From positions 1 to 64,000 of the forward strand of contig JAJQFO010000223.1 of the NCBI GenBank assembly GCA_021201095.1: a DNA stretch of 64,000 nucleotides, given 5' to 3'. The DNA is from Lachnospiraceae bacterium. GTDB taxonomy: Bacteria > Bacillota > Clostridia > Lachnospirales > Lachnospiraceae. The translations under genes were made by a program, and so were the position numbers. The number at the start of each line of letters is the position of its first letter. The first letter of the stretch is position 1. The notes under the pieces were generated by a model. It was not told where the DNA came from. It worked only from the letters and a program-made list of their open reading frames with translations, and did not search any database. This document shows, one piece after another, positions 1 to 9,529 of the stretch.

Positions 1-351
1 GGGGGTAGTATGCGCTTTTTTTGCTATCCGGTAGTTTATGTTTCACAGTAAAAGTCACCTGCGTAAAATCAGCCCCAGGAGGCATCCCCTGTAAACAGGA
101 TAAATGATTCCCGGGGCAAACGCATCTGATTATCCGCATAAAAAGTGGAAATGCTGATGCGGGTCCATTAATCGTGAATGAAAAAACGGCCTCCATGCTT
201 CAGTGCAATTTCACGTTTTTTTCTTTCGTAGCTATTTTTGCAATTCCTTTGCAGTTGTTTTCGCAATTCTTTCTCAACTATTTCTGCGGATTTTTCTCGA
301 TTCTTTTGCTGCTGTTTTTGCATCTGCATTCGCAATTGTTTTCACAACTTT
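1..351. other. Left-edge stretch without a supported gene
   Basis: This stretch lies downstream of the first surface-protein gene (minus strand) and has no recognisable gene. A 53-codon minus-strand reading frame at 168-329 (Lys/Gln/Glu-rich, ending HGGRFFIHD) exists but has no ribosome site and may be a gene remnant. Around 128-150 there is an ATCCG...AAAGTGGAAA motif that recurs at about 4785 and 8875, also just below surface-protein genes. No convincing intrinsic terminator for the gene at 352 is visible. Confidence 0.4.
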
Positions 352-3099
352 TTATTTTGCAATCTTCACCTTCTCCACGCTGCTCCACGCCGAATAATAA
401 TTCTTTCCAGAGACTGTCTTATAGGTACGGATCCTGACGTAGTAGGTCGTGCCCTTTTTCAGACTGGAGATGGTCTTGCTCACCTTTGTCGAACCGGAGA
501 CCTTTACTGCTGTGTTTCCGCTGGCGAAGGTGCTGCTGGTGGAGTACTGGATCTGGTAGCCGGTGACTTTGGTTTTCTTCGTCCATTTCACAGTCATCTT
601 CTTTGAGGAAGCATTTTTCACGCTCGAGAGGCTGGTTCCGGTGAGGCGGACGACGGTGCTGGATACGTAGGAGCCCTTCGTGCTGCCGCTGTAGGGTTTG
701 ACCGCGTAGAGATACGTCGTGCCGTTTTTGCTCTTGACCGTCTTATCTGTGTAGGACAGAGTCGAGCCGCTCTTGATCGTCTTAATTCTCTGATAAGTGC
801 CAGAGGCGGTCTTGCGGTAGATATAGTAGCCGGAGGCGCCGGTCACTTTGCTCCACTTAATCGTAATACCGGACGAGGTGTTTTTCAGGGACGAAATCTT
901 TCCAGCTGCCAGTGTAACCTTGATGGTTACTGTTTTGCTTGCCGCATTGTAATTGCTGTTCCCCGCCGCTTTTACTGTGATCTTCACCGTCCCCGGTTTC
1001 TTCGCTGTAACAACGCCGCTGCTGCTTACCGTCGCGATTGAAGTGCTGCCGGAGCTGTACGTAATATTTCCCTTGCCGCTTGCTGTTATTTGAGTTGTTT
1101 TACCAGCTTTGACAGTGGAAGCTGCCGCCTTTGCCGTTAAGGTCTGGCTGGCCTTTTTGATCGTAAAGGTTTTCGTTATCGAGCCTTCATAATTTCCTTT
1201 TCCCTTCACGGTTACAGTTGCGGTGCCGGCATTTGTGTTATTCGAGTAGGAAACGGTATAATCCGTGCCTGCAGCCAGAGTCTCAGATCCATTTTTCACT
1301 TCGACTGTGGGCTTTTTCGCCGTCCCATCATAGGTATAGCTCGTCGCAGAAAGTGTGGCCGTGCAGGAGCTGAGCATTTCCTTTCCGTAATGGATCGCCG
1401 CGCCTGTCAGCGTATCATTTTCAGAACCAATCGTTATCTTTGACCAACTATCAGAAGACCCGGCATAGTAAACATCCGTAATACTGGTGCAGTCCCCGAA
1501 AGCCCCCGTATAAATACTCGTTATACTCTCCGGAATCGTCACACAGGTCAGGGAAGTACACCCGGTAAACGTTCCATAATCGATGGTTGTCATACTTTCC
1601 GGAATCGTGATGGATGTCAGCTTAGAGCAACCGGAAAATGTGCAGCCCCCAAGAGTTTTCAGATTCTCAGAGAATGTAATCTGCGTCAGCCCGGTACAAT
1701 AATAAAATACATTTTCCTCGACAGTCTCCACCGTGTTTGAAAGAGTGATGCTGGCCAGATTCTTACAATAATTAAAAGCACCGCTTTCGACTGTTGTGAC
1801 ACCCGACGGAATCGTATAACTCGTATCGGCCTTTGCGGATGGGTAACGAACCAGAGCCTTCTTATCTTTTGTAAACAATACTCCGTCTACAGAGCAGTAG
1901 GACGAATTGCTGCTTGCCACCTGAATCTCCGCCAGATTATAGCAAACAGTAAACACATCATCTCCAATGGATGTCACTCCTGCCGGAATGGTAATGCCGG
2001 AAAGCTGTATACAGGAATCAAACGCCATGGAACCAATGGATGTAAGAGTGGACGGCAGGCTAACTGACACCAGCGCTGTGCAATGACTAAAAACTCCATC
2101 CTGAATCTCCGTCACGCCTTCCGGAATAGCAATCTCTGCAAGAGCATAGCATCCGGTAAAAGCACCTTCCCCGATGGATTTTAAAGTGGTCGGCAGGCTG
2201 ACTGATGTCACCTTTTCGCACATAATAAAGGTGTCAGTACCAATAGACGTCACTCCGCTTTCTACGACGATAGAAAGAATCTGGTACCGATAACTATACC
2301 AGGGAGCGCGCTCCGCTGACTTATTGTAATTATAATCACTCATCGCGCCGCTGCCGCTGATAGTCAAAGTTCCATTACTGTCCAGCTGCCATGTCAGATT
2401 TTCTCCGCATGTGCCGCTATATAAAATATCCGAAGAGTCTTCCGCAGCAAGTGTGAAATTATCTTCTGCCTCAGACTCCTCCACAGAGGTCGCCGCAATC
2501 TCGTTCGTTAAAAGAGATGTTGCTTCGGTTTCCCCAGACTCCGTTGTCTGTTCTGTCGTCTCTGTTTCTTCTGGTTCTTCGGACTCTGTAGAATCTGAGA
2601 AATCTGTGAATTTTTTCTTCGCCGTCTCTTCTGAAATTGCCTCCGTCTCGATTTCGGCTATTTCCGTTGATTCAGAATTCATGGCAGAGTCCGAGTTATA
2701 ATCTATTGCTTCTGTTGACACAGATGCTCCTTCAGAGGACTCCAGATCTGTTGCTTCTCCTTGTGATGCCGCCTCTTCCGTTACTGTCTTCTCCGTGCTT
2801 TCCTCTGTTGCTTCCGCACCCTCCTCTGCAGATTTTGTGCCTTCCTCTGTCGCTTCCGCACTCTTCTCTGTCAATTTTTCGTTTTCCTCTGCAGATTTCG
2901 TGCTTTCCTCTGTCGCTTCCGCCAGGTCATTGATCTCAGAAAGGCTTATTTCCGTTTCATCCGCAGCTTCTTCATTCTCCACAGAAACATCCTCGCTGAC
3001 TATCTGCTCAACAAGCAGTTCCTCGCTGGCTGAAACCGGGACGGTCATCGTCGATGCAAACAGTACTGCCGCCATAAGTAGTGAAATTCTCTTTTTCAT
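352..3099 (-). CDS. Secreted BspA-type leucine-rich-repeat surface protein with Ig-like and Fn3 domains
   Basis: The 915-aa protein starts with a signal peptide (MKKRISLLMAAVLFAS..., cleavage near VSA-SE). A Glu/Thr/Ser-rich low-complexity linker follows to about residue 225, then BspA-like LRR_5 repeats (about 235-545; recurring SIG..AF..C..L..I.IP pattern). After these come a MBG-like module (YDGTAKKPTVEV...), a Big_2-like Ig domain and two Fn3-like tails ending in KVKIAK. No LPXTG motif or membrane anchor is visible, so how it attaches to the cell is unclear. Such proteins usually mediate adhesion or matrix binding. The last about 180 residues are almost identical at DNA level to the end of the gene at 4885-8691. 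RBS: AGGAGAAAT before the ATG. It is probably monocistronic, with its own promoter at about 3173. Confidence 0.85.
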   Translation of the reverse strand: MKKRISLLMAAVLFASTMTVPVSASEELLVEQIVSEDVSVENEEAADETEISLSEINDLAEATEESTKSAEENEKLTEKSAEATEEGTKSAEEGAEATEESTEKTVTEEAASQGEATDLESSEGASVSTEAIDYNSDSAMNSESTEIAEIETEAISEETAKKKFTDFSDSTESEEPEETETTEQTTESGETEATSLLTNEIAATSVEESEAEDNFTLAAEDSSDILYSGTCGENLTWQLDSNGTLTISGSGAMSDYNYNKSAERAPWYSYRYQILSIVVESGVTSIGTDTFIMCEKVTSVSLPTTLKSIGEGAFTGCYALAEIAIPEGVTEIQDGVFSHCTALVSVSLPSTLTSIGSMAFDSCIQLSGITIPAGVTSIGDDVFTVCYNLAEIQVASSNSSYCSVDGVLFTKDKKALVRYPSAKADTSYTIPSGVTTVESGAFNYCKNLASITLSNTVETVEENVFYYCTGLTQITFSENLKTLGGCTFSGCSKLTSITIPESMTTIDYGTFTGCTSLTCVTIPESITSIYTGAFGDCTSITDVYYAGSSDSWSKITIGSENDTLTGAAIHYGKEMLSSCTATLSATSYTYDGTAKKPTVEVKNGSETLAAGTDYTVSYSNNTNAGTATVTVKGKGNYEGSITKTFTIKKASQTLTAKAAASTVKAGKTTQITASGKGNITYSSGSTSIATVSSSGVVTAKKPGTVKITVKAAGNSNYNAASKTVTIKVTLAAGKISSLKNTSSGITIKWSKVTGASGYYIYRKTASGTYQRIKTIKSGSTLSYTDKTVKSKNGTTYLYAVKPYSGSTKGSYVSSTVVRLTGTSLSSVKNASSKKMTVKWTKKTKVTGYQIQYSTSSTFASGNTAVKVSGSTKVSKTISSLKKGTTYYVRIRTYKTVSGKNYYSAWSSVEKVKIAK

Positions 3100-3172
3100 T
3101 ATAAATTTCTCCTTTTCTGATTTGCTTTTTAATTCGTTTTTACTTTTAAGCCTGCATTGTTGTCATGATGTC

Positions 3173-3217
3173 ACTATAACACAGCAAACATCCCTGGCTG
3201 TAAAAGAAATGTTCCCT
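3173..3217 (-). promoter_or_regulatory. Extended -10 promoter and upstream conserved element of the LRR gene
   Basis: On the minus strand an extended -10 (TGTTATAGT, 3173-3181) lies about 70 bases before the ATG. There is no good -35. Instead a 20-base element (plus-strand CTGTAAAAGAAATGTTCCCT, 3198-3217) sits 17 bases upstream. The same pair, with 16-17 base spacing, precedes the two paralogues at 4523 and 8691, which suggests one activator controls all three. The regulator is not identified. Confidence 0.55.
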
Positions 3218-3314
3218 CATTTCACAGCTCGGGATTTATTTCTGCAGCCTGATTAGCATAAAAAATAGAAATACCTGCTCAAATCTGCTATTCATAGCGA
3301 AATGTAGCAGAACG

Positions 3315-4523
3315 CTATTTTACCTTCACATTCTTTTTTGCAGAATAAGCTCCATTGTAAGATTTCCCGTTATTCATGACATCAACCGCCTTTACTCTGA
3401 AATAATATGTTTTCCCGGACTTTAAACCTGTAATAGTGGTTTTGTTATTCTTGACGGTTACGCTTTTGTATGTTTTAAAATTCTTGTCAGTCGAATACTG
3501 AACGACATACTTAACTGCAAACGTTGGCTTACTCCAGGACAAGGTCACGGACGATTTCTTTGTCGAGGATATTGATGTAATGGACGTATTCCCAACCCGG
3601 TAAATTGATTTCGTTGTATATTTTCCTGTGTAAACACCTCTGTACGGAACAACCTTATAAGTAAACTTATATCCCGATAAGTAATATTCTCCTGTCTCTG
3701 TATCTGTCCAGGTTACCGTTGATGAGTCTGTAATTGTATCTATTTTTTCATATTCCGAGGACTCTATTTTGCGGTAAATATAATACCCGGAAGCATCTGA
3801 TACTTTTGACCATTTAAGCTTGATCCCAGAAGTGGAATTTGTAATACTGGTAATCTTGCACGTTGACTTTTGCACTGCCTTGGCCGCCGTTGCCTCTGCC
3901 TTCGGAACCTTAATTGATACACGGACTGTCCCGTTTGTGGCAGCTGTTTTCGTACTAGTATTCTTCGAGGCTGTAAATAACAGCACCCAATAATGAACGC
4001 CGCCGCGGACAGCATGACCAATGCCTATCGACGTGGCTCTCTTGCTCAGCATAAGTCTGCGATGTCCTTGACCAGCGTATTTTTGGTATTCTTCCAGCCA
4101 ATCCTCAAATACTCCGGCAGCAGTAGTAGATCCATACGCAATATTTTCACCGGAGACATAACAGATATAATTATACTCACCATTTATTGATAAACATGAA
4201 GATCCATCTGGCCTTGTGTGGCTAAACTGATAAGCTATTTCCGCTGCCCTCTGCATAGCCATTTCTTCCAGATCGTAATCGTACGTCAGTTTTGATAATC
4301 CTGAGCAATATACCTTTTTACTGTTGCTGGAATTCCAGTACCAGGCGTTGTCCCCGGTGCGGAAATTATTAATCAACGTAAGTATTTTTCTTGCTTCCGT
4401 CTGACCATATTTTACATTGAATTTGAGCGTAGACGTGCTGCTGGCTGCTGACGCCGTCATGGAAAAAACGGTCAGCGCGATAAACGAAATGAGAACAATC
4501 AGTGCCTGCTTAGTACGTTTCAT
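3315..4523 (-). CDS. Secreted CAP (SCP/PR1-like) domain protein with two Fn3 domains
   Basis: The 402-aa protein has a signal peptide (about 1-26, ending ASA). A CAP domain covers about 40-190 and carries the expected SHTRPDG, GENIAYG and GHRRLML blocks (metal/active-site His, Glu and His). Two Fn3-like modules follow (about 215-305 and 305-402, SGYYIYRK type). Bacterial CAP proteins are extracellular and their biochemical activity is mostly unsettled. The CAP domain resembles the one inside the neighbouring 1268-aa protein, so the two are paralogues. It lies between two other surface-protein genes in the same orientation, but each has its own promoter. RBS GGGAGG sits a few bases before the ATG. 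Confidence 0.85.
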   Translation of the reverse strand: MKRTKQALIVLISFIALTVFSMTASAASSTSTLKFNVKYGQTEARKILTLINNFRTGDNAWYWNSSNSKKVYCSGLSKLTYDYDLEEMAMQRAAEIAYQFSHTRPDGSSCLSINGEYNYICYVSGENIAYGSTTAAGVFEDWLEEYQKYAGQGHRRLMLSKRATSIGIGHAVRGGVHYWVLLFTASKNTSTKTAATNGTVRVSIKVPKAEATAAKAVQKSTCKITSITNSTSGIKLKWSKVSDASGYYIYRKIESSEYEKIDTITDSSTVTWTDTETGEYYLSGYKFTYKVVPYRGVYTGKYTTKSIYRVGNTSITSISSTKKSSVTLSWSKPTFAVKYVVQYSTDKNFKTYKSVTVKNNKTTITGLKSGKTYYFRVKAVDVMNNGKSYNGAYSAKKNVKVK

Positions 4524-4668
4524 AAATTTTCCCTCCTAATCATCATTCAACTGCAAACATTAACATTTAGTCACCATTGATAGCCACAATATGTAAGGAG
4601 CCTGCAAGCAGCAGCCAATCTGCAGGTTTTATAAAAGATTTGCAGTTGTCCTGCTCCGTTACATGTAA

Positions 4669-4712
4669 AGTATAGCATCGGCGGCTGCCAGCCTGTAACT
4701 AAAAAGTTCCCT
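4669..4712 (-). promoter_or_regulatory. Extended -10 promoter and conserved element of the CAP gene
   Basis: The extended -10 TGCTATACT (minus strand, 4669-4677) has no clear -35. The element CTGTAACTAAAAAGTTCCCT (plus-strand reading, 4693-4712) lies 16 bases upstream and matches those before the two neighbouring paralogues (CTGTAA..A...GTT.CC). Confidence 0.5.
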
Positions 4713-4802
4713 CTCATGAGAGGAAGCTTTTCCTCCGCGTGGCATCAATTACTATAATAAATTTCTGCGGCAGAAGCATCCATTTATCCGAAAAGAAAGT
4801 GG

Positions 4803-4834
4803 AAAAAGCTCCTCTTCGAATCTAGAGGAGCTTT
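4803..4834 (-). terminator. Intrinsic terminator after the 1268-aa surface protein gene
   Basis: On the minus strand AAAGCTCCTCT and AGAGGAGCTTTTT form an 11-bp stem with an 8-base loop followed by a T run. It lies 50 bases after the stop codon of the gene at 4885. Confidence 0.75.
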
Positions 4835-4884
4835 CGCTGTCTGCCTGTTTCAGGCTGTGGTAGCTAAATTGTTTTCACAGCTTT

Positions 4885-7800
4885 TTACTTCGCAATCTTC
4901 ACCTTCTTCACGCTGCTCCACGCCGAATAATAAGTCTTCCCAGACACGGTCTTGTAGGTGCGGATCCTGACGTAGTAGGTCTTGCCCTTTGTCAAGCTGG
5001 AGATGGTCTTGCTCACCTTTGTCGAGCCAGAGACCTTCACTGCCGTGTTTCCGCTGGCAAAGGTGCTGCTGGTGGAGTACTGGATCTGGTAGCCGGTGAC
5101 TTTGGTTTTCTTCGTCCATTTTACGGTCATCTTCTTGGAGGAAGCATTTTTCACGCTCGAAAGACTGGTTCCGGTAAGACGGACGACGGTGCTGGATACG
5201 TAGGAGCCCTTCGTGCTGCCGCTGTAGGGTTTCACTGCGTAGAGATACGTCGTGCCATTTTTGCTCTTGACTGTCGTGTCGGTATAGGACACGGTCGAGC
5301 CGCTCTTGATCGTCTTGATTCTCTGGTAAGTGCCGGATGCGGTCTTGCGGTAGATGTAGTAGCCGGAGGCGCCGGTTACTTTGCTCCACTTAATCGTAAT
5401 GCCAGACGAGGTGTTTTTCAGGGACGAAATCTTTCCGGCCGTCAGGTAATGGATGGACTTCGCCGAATAGCTTCCGGTCGTGCTTCCCTTGTAGGGCTGT
5501 ACGTAGTAATAGTAGGTTTTGCCGCTGGTGGCTTTGGTGTCTGTGTAGCTTACCGTGGAGCCGCTTTTGATGGTCTTGATCTTTTTGTAGCTGCCGGAAG
5601 CGGTTTTGCGGTAGATATAGTAGCCGGAAGCGCCTGTGACCTTGCTCCACTTGATCTTAACGCCGGTCGAGGTGTTCGTCAGGCTGGAGATCGACCCGGA
5701 GGAAAGCGGTACGGAAATGCTTACCTTTGCGGTAAAGTAGCCGTTCCCGGTTGATGCGGTAATGGTCGCGCTGCCGGCGCCGACTGCCGTGATGGTTCCG
5801 TCCTTCACAGTTGCCACGGAGGTGTCGCTGCTGCTCCATGTGACGGTGTCAGTGACCTTTGTCAGTGTGCCGCTGCCTGGATTTTTGAGATAAACAGTTG
5901 CCTTCGCGGTCTTTCTGATGGAAATGTTACTGCTGGTAACTACCATCTTCAATTCATAAGCATAAGAGCTGGAAGAACCGAACACGATTCCGGGTGTTGT
6001 GGCTGCTTCCGTAAAGGCTTCCGCCGCTATCGTGACTGTCTGCGTAACGCTTTTGTTGGACGGACTCGTGCAGCTGGCTGTGTCGCTCCCTGTGCCGAAG
6101 CATTGCACCCAGTAATACACCCCATCGATCACAAAGCAGCCGATGCCGATCGTGGTATAGCTTTCAGTGAGAATATTTGCCTTGTGTCCGGAAGAACTCA
6201 TCCAAGAGTCCATCACCTTGCTCGCAGTTGTATCGCCATAGGCGATGTTTTCGGCACATATCAGGCTGTTCAGAGAAAAGCAGGAGGATCCATCCGGTCT
6301 TGTGTGAGAAAACAGTACGGATATTTCTGCTGCCCGCTGCATCGCGCTCTCCAGCAGGGACTCGTTCATGACCAGCGCGGAAAGACCGTTCGCCGCGCGC
6401 TGCTCGTTGACCAGTTCAAGCACCTCATATGCTTTGGTATAATTTCTGGCTCCGGAAACTTTGACCGTTTCTGCCGTACGATAACCGTTGGAACCATATG
6501 CAGTCAGGGTTGTACTCGTTGTCACCAGCTCCGTGGTGGTCTCAAATGCGTCCGTGTGCACAAACGTGACCGTGGAAGGAAGCACGACCTGCGCCAGTGC
6601 TGTACAGCCGATAAAAGTTTGACGGTTGATCGTGGTCAGGCCTTCGTTCAGCGACACACTCGTCAAAGCGCTGTCTCCGTAAAATGCCTGATAAGGGATC
6701 ACCGTCAGTGCCTTGCTGGAGAAGGACTGCAGAGCGCTACAGCATCCAAAGCAGGCATTTCCGATACTGGTAATATTCGCCGGAAGGGATACACTCTTCA
6801 AAGAATAACAGTAGCCGAAGGTCCGCGCTTCCAGGGTGGTTAGAACAGAGCCGAAGTCGATAGTAGTCAATGCCGTACATTTTTCAAACATCTCATAGGA
6901 AGTGGATGTCAGGCCTGTACCAAATTTTACAGATTGCAGGTCGGTGCAGCCATAAAAAGTAAAATCTCCGACTTCTGTCACGCTATTAGGAATCGTTACT
7001 GATGTCAATCCGCTTGCCTGAAAAGCATATTCGCCAATAGTGGTCACTCCTGATCCAAATGTTACCTGCTTCAGGCTGGAAGCATAGGCAAACGCTCCAT
7101 CCGCAATTTTGGTCACCGTATTCGGAATCGTGTAAGCGGAAGCCGAACTGCCGGACGGGTAAAGGAGCAGCGTCTTGCCCCCGTTCGTAAGCAGTACGCC
7201 GCCGGCCGCCGAGTACACGGTATTGCCAGATTCCACGGCGAAGGCTGCCACGCCAGAGTTAAAGAAGGTGAGACTGGAAATGGAGGTCACCTTTTTTCCG
7301 ATGGTAAAAGTCGAAAATCCAGTGTTCTGAAAAACATAACTTCCATAGGTAGTGACTCCCGGCGCAGTGAAGGAGGAAAGCTTGCTGCAGTCCGCAAATG
7401 CCGCGTATGGGAGTTCCGTCACGCCGGAGGGCAGTGTGATAGATGTCAGGGAACTGCATTGGCAGAAAGCATACTGTCCAATCGAAGTTACCGAACTCGC
7501 AACGCTCACGGAAGTTACCTTCGTACAATTGTAAAACGCCATCTTGCCGATCTTCGTGATGCCGCTCTTGATGACGATGGATTTAATGCTGGTTCGGCTA
7601 CTGTACCATCCGGGCAGGCTGGAGGTTGAAAAATCATTCATTGCGCCGCTCCCGGCAATCGTCAGCACACCATCCGAATCCAGTGTCCAGGTGGCACTGG
7701 TGCCGCAGGTACCACTTGCCGAATCTGATGCCAGCGCAATCCCATCCTCATCCAGGCCTTCGGATTCCTCTTCGGAGTCCTCCGGAAGTTCATATCCATC

Positions 7801-8691
7801 TGCAGCTGCGTCCATTTCCGCGTCCAGCAAATCTTCTTCTGTTATCAGACTTTCCTGGCTCAATTCATCCTCAGACACATTCTGGGATGCTGTTTCAGAA
7901 TCATCTGCCACGTCCGTTGCTACCCCATCCGTTTCTGACGTCTCAGATTCTGATGTTTCTGGTTCTGATGTCCCTGCTTCTGAAGTTTCTGCAGCTCCTG
8001 ATGCTGCTTCTGCCGTATCTACATCCGAAGTCTCTGCTCCTGAAGATGCCTCGTCAGCTGACTCACCGGATAGCTCTGATGAAACTTCTGTCTCATCCGC
8101 TGCAGCCGTCTCCTGATCTGCATCTGCCGACTGGCTGGATTCTGTTTCCGCATCCTGCTGCGTATTTTCCGCATTTTCCGAAGACGTCCCGGCACCGGCA
8201 GCAATTCCAGTTTCTGATCCATCATTTGCCCCTGTACCTGCAGTGCTTCCTGCTGCAGCGTCTGTATTGATATCGCTGTCCGTATCGGTATTACTGCCTG
8301 TATCAGTATTGCTGCCTGCCCCTGACTGTGAGCCGTCTGTCTGCAGACCAACCGCCGCAGAATCCGTCTGGGCTTCTGTGCGGTCTGAGTTATTTTCAGC
8401 TTCCTGTGCGACATCCGTCTGCCCGGAATCCGCTGTTGTCTCTGACTGGCGCTCTCCAGCTGTCTGAGCCGTATTCTCCGCTAAAGCTCCTGTCGATGCA
8501 CTCGCTCCAGATGCTTCTTCGGATTCACTGGCCGCCTCCAGTTCGGACGCCAGTGTCATTTCTGTCTCCGCCTCCGTCTCTGTCTCCGAAATCGTTTCAA
8601 TTCCGCCATCCATCGCATATACCTGCAAGGACTGCGCGGGAGTAATCATTACCATCATCATGGCAAGTGCTGCGGCAATTTTTCTCTTCAT
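4885..8691 (-). CDS. Large secreted protein: LRR repeats, CAP domain, Big_2 and three Fn3 modules
   Basis: The ORF track begins at 8937, but the real start is most likely 8691 (MKRKIAAALAMMMVM..., signal peptide). A GAGAGGA site precedes it and the upstream extension would run through the promoter. That leaves 1268 aa. Order: signal peptide (about 1-27); an acidic Ser/Thr/Glu/Ala linker to about 310; BspA-type LRR repeats (about 320-705); a CAP domain (about 710-845, with SHTRPDG and AENIAYGD); a Big_2-like domain (VTWSSSDTSVATV); and three Fn3-like modules. It combines the architectures of the two genes to its left, which suggests domain shuffling among paralogues. No wall anchor is visible. 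Likely role: adhesin or matrix protein (inferred). Confidence 0.85.
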   Translation of the reverse strand: MKRKIAAALAMMMVMITPAQSLQVYAMDGGIETISETETEAETEMTLASELEAASESEEASGASASTGALAENTAQTAGERQSETTADSGQTDVAQEAENNSDRTEAQTDSAAVGLQTDGSQSGAGSNTDTGSNTDTDSDINTDAAAGSTAGTGANDGSETGIAAGAGTSSENAENTQQDAETESSQSADADQETAAADETEVSSELSGESADEASSGAETSDVDTAEAASGAAETSEAGTSEPETSESETSETDGVATDVADDSETASQNVSEDELSQESLITEEDLLDAEMDAAADGYELPEDSEEESEGLDEDGIALASDSASGTCGTSATWTLDSDGVLTIAGSGAMNDFSTSSLPGWYSSRTSIKSIVIKSGITKIGKMAFYNCTKVTSVSVASSVTSIGQYAFCQCSSLTSITLPSGVTELPYAAFADCSKLSSFTAPGVTTYGSYVFQNTGFSTFTIGKKVTSISSLTFFNSGVAAFAVESGNTVYSAAGGVLLTNGGKTLLLYPSGSSASAYTIPNTVTKIADGAFAYASSLKQVTFGSGVTTIGEYAFQASGLTSVTIPNSVTEVGDFTFYGCTDLQSVKFGTGLTSTSYEMFEKCTALTTIDFGSVLTTLEARTFGYCYSLKSVSLPANITSIGNACFGCCSALQSFSSKALTVIPYQAFYGDSALTSVSLNEGLTTINRQTFIGCTALAQVVLPSTVTFVHTDAFETTTELVTTSTTLTAYGSNGYRTAETVKVSGARNYTKAYEVLELVNEQRAANGLSALVMNESLLESAMQRAAEISVLFSHTRPDGSSCFSLNSLICAENIAYGDTTASKVMDSWMSSSGHKANILTESYTTIGIGCFVIDGVYYWVQCFGTGSDTASCTSPSNKSVTQTVTIAAEAFTEAATTPGIVFGSSSSYAYELKMVVTSSNISIRKTAKATVYLKNPGSGTLTKVTDTVTWSSSDTSVATVKDGTITAVGAGSATITASTGNGYFTAKVSISVPLSSGSISSLTNTSTGVKIKWSKVTGASGYYIYRKTASGSYKKIKTIKSGSTVSYTDTKATSGKTYYYYVQPYKGSTTGSYSAKSIHYLTAGKISSLKNTSSGITIKWSKVTGASGYYIYRKTASGTYQRIKTIKSGSTVSYTDTTVKSKNGTTYLYAVKPYSGSTKGSYVSSTVVRLTGTSLSSVKNASSKKMTVKWTKKTKVTGYQIQYSTSSTFASGNTAVKVSGSTKVSKTISSLTKGKTYYVRIRTYKTVSGKTYYSAWSSVKKVKIAK
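4890..5436 (-). repeat. 547-bp near-identical duplication of positions 357-903
   Basis: The DNA encoding the C-terminal Fn3 tail of this gene and that of the gene at 352-3099 aligns base for base over 547 bp with no gap and only scattered substitutions. Such high identity limited to the 3' ends points to recent duplication or gene conversion. Confidence 0.8.
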
Positions 8692-8763
8692 AAATCCATT
8701 TCCTCTCTTTCTTTGAAATTCCTGCGGCTTCACAGCCTTAAAGTAAAATGCTTTACGCCGTTT

Positions 8764-8808
8764 ACTATAACACTGCAAACATTCCGTGCTGTAAAAGGAA
8801 AGTTTCTC
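8764..8808 (-). promoter_or_regulatory. Extended -10 promoter and conserved element of the 1268-aa gene
   Basis: The extended -10 TGTTATAGT (8764-8772, minus) has CTGTAAAAGGAAAGTTTCTC (plus-strand reading, 8789-8808) 17 bases upstream. The arrangement copies the promoters at 3173 and 4669. Predicted leader is about 66 bases. Confidence 0.55.
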
Positions 8809-8890
8809 CTTTCGCAGTCCGGGATTTGTTTCTGCCGTCAGATTAACACCAGGAAAAATAAAATGCATTTGCTTATCCGAAAGGAAAGTA

Positions 8891-8918
8891 GAAAACAGGC
8901 GGAGTTTTACACTCCGCC
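8891..8918 (-). terminator. Probable terminator of the 168-aa gene
   Basis: The inverted repeat GGCGGAGT...ACTCCGCC (8898-8918) is followed on the minus strand by TGTTTTC. It sits about 75 bases after the stop codon at 8992. The T run is short, so confidence is moderate. Confidence 0.5.
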
Positions 8919-8991
8919 CGGACCTCTTTATCATCATATATTTTAAATATCCACGAAAGTAAGAACGCTGCGCTCTGTAAAATGAAGTATT

Positions 8992-9498
8992 TCATTCCAG
9001 AAGCGCCGTCAGAAGCGTATACTTCTCCTGCAGCAGAAGCTTCTGACTGTGATGAAACTCCATGGCCGGAACCCATTTCTTGTGCGGGATTTCACCGATA
9101 TCATATCCTGCGGGCAGCTTTTCTATGGGCAGATGCAGGCTGAAGCTCTGCTCCATGCATTCTGCAATAACCTCTATGGATGCTTTTGACGGATCGTCGC
9201 GATCCTCTTCGGACGGCTCAATCTGCTCAAGATAATACTCGAAGGAATGCCGCCTTCCATCCCGGCGCATAAGCTCGCCCGCGCGGTCCTTCGTGCGCTC
9301 GGAATAACGCAGATAAGGAACGTAAAAAAGCTCCACCTTTACTTCCGACGGCTTTTCCGTCAGCAGTTTATGTAAAAATTCGTCCTTCAGAGCATACACA
9401 TCTGTTTTATCCTCAAAGCTCCATCCCGGTTCTTTGATGGAACGGTTCAGTTTATCGATGATGCTAAGCATCTGCAGCCAGATCATTTCCTTATTCAT
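8992..9498 (-). CDS. Hypothetical protein, 168 aa
   Basis: I do not recognise the family. The start at 9498 (MNKEMIWLQML) is preferred over 9516 because GGGAGAGG lies 6 bases before it. The protein is charged and probably cytoplasmic, with no signal peptide or membrane helix. It is predicted mostly helical at the N-terminus, with a PHKKWVPAMEFHHSQK segment near the C-terminus. It stands alone between the surface-protein block and the thiamin operon and has its own probable terminator. Codon use and the ribosome site make it a real gene. Confidence 0.6.
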   Translation of the reverse strand: MNKEMIWLQMLSIIDKLNRSIKEPGWSFEDKTDVYALKDEFLHKLLTEKPSEVKVELFYVPYLRYSERTKDRAGELMRRDGRRHSFEYYLEQIEPSEEDRDDPSKASIEVIAECMEQSFSLHLPIEKLPAGYDIGEIPHKKWVPAMEFHHSQKLLLQEKYTLLTALLE

Positions 9499-9529
9499 AT
9501 AGTCCTCTCCCTTCAATATGTTATACTCG

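Larger units (their letters stand above)
4524..4884. other. Intergenic control region between two surface-protein genes
   Basis: This 360-base gap holds the long (about 140-base) leader and promoter of the CAP gene (4669-4712) and, further right, the terminator of the 1268-aa gene (4803-4834). A perfect inverted repeat CCTCTCATGAGAGG at about 4710-4724 lies just upstream of the promoter element. No further coding sequence is seen. Confidence 0.55.

Noticed and set aside
7544-8645. Ser/Pro-rich plus-strand ORFs opposite the surface-protein linker
   Set aside because: They arise from the low-complexity Ser/Thr/Glu linker read backwards.
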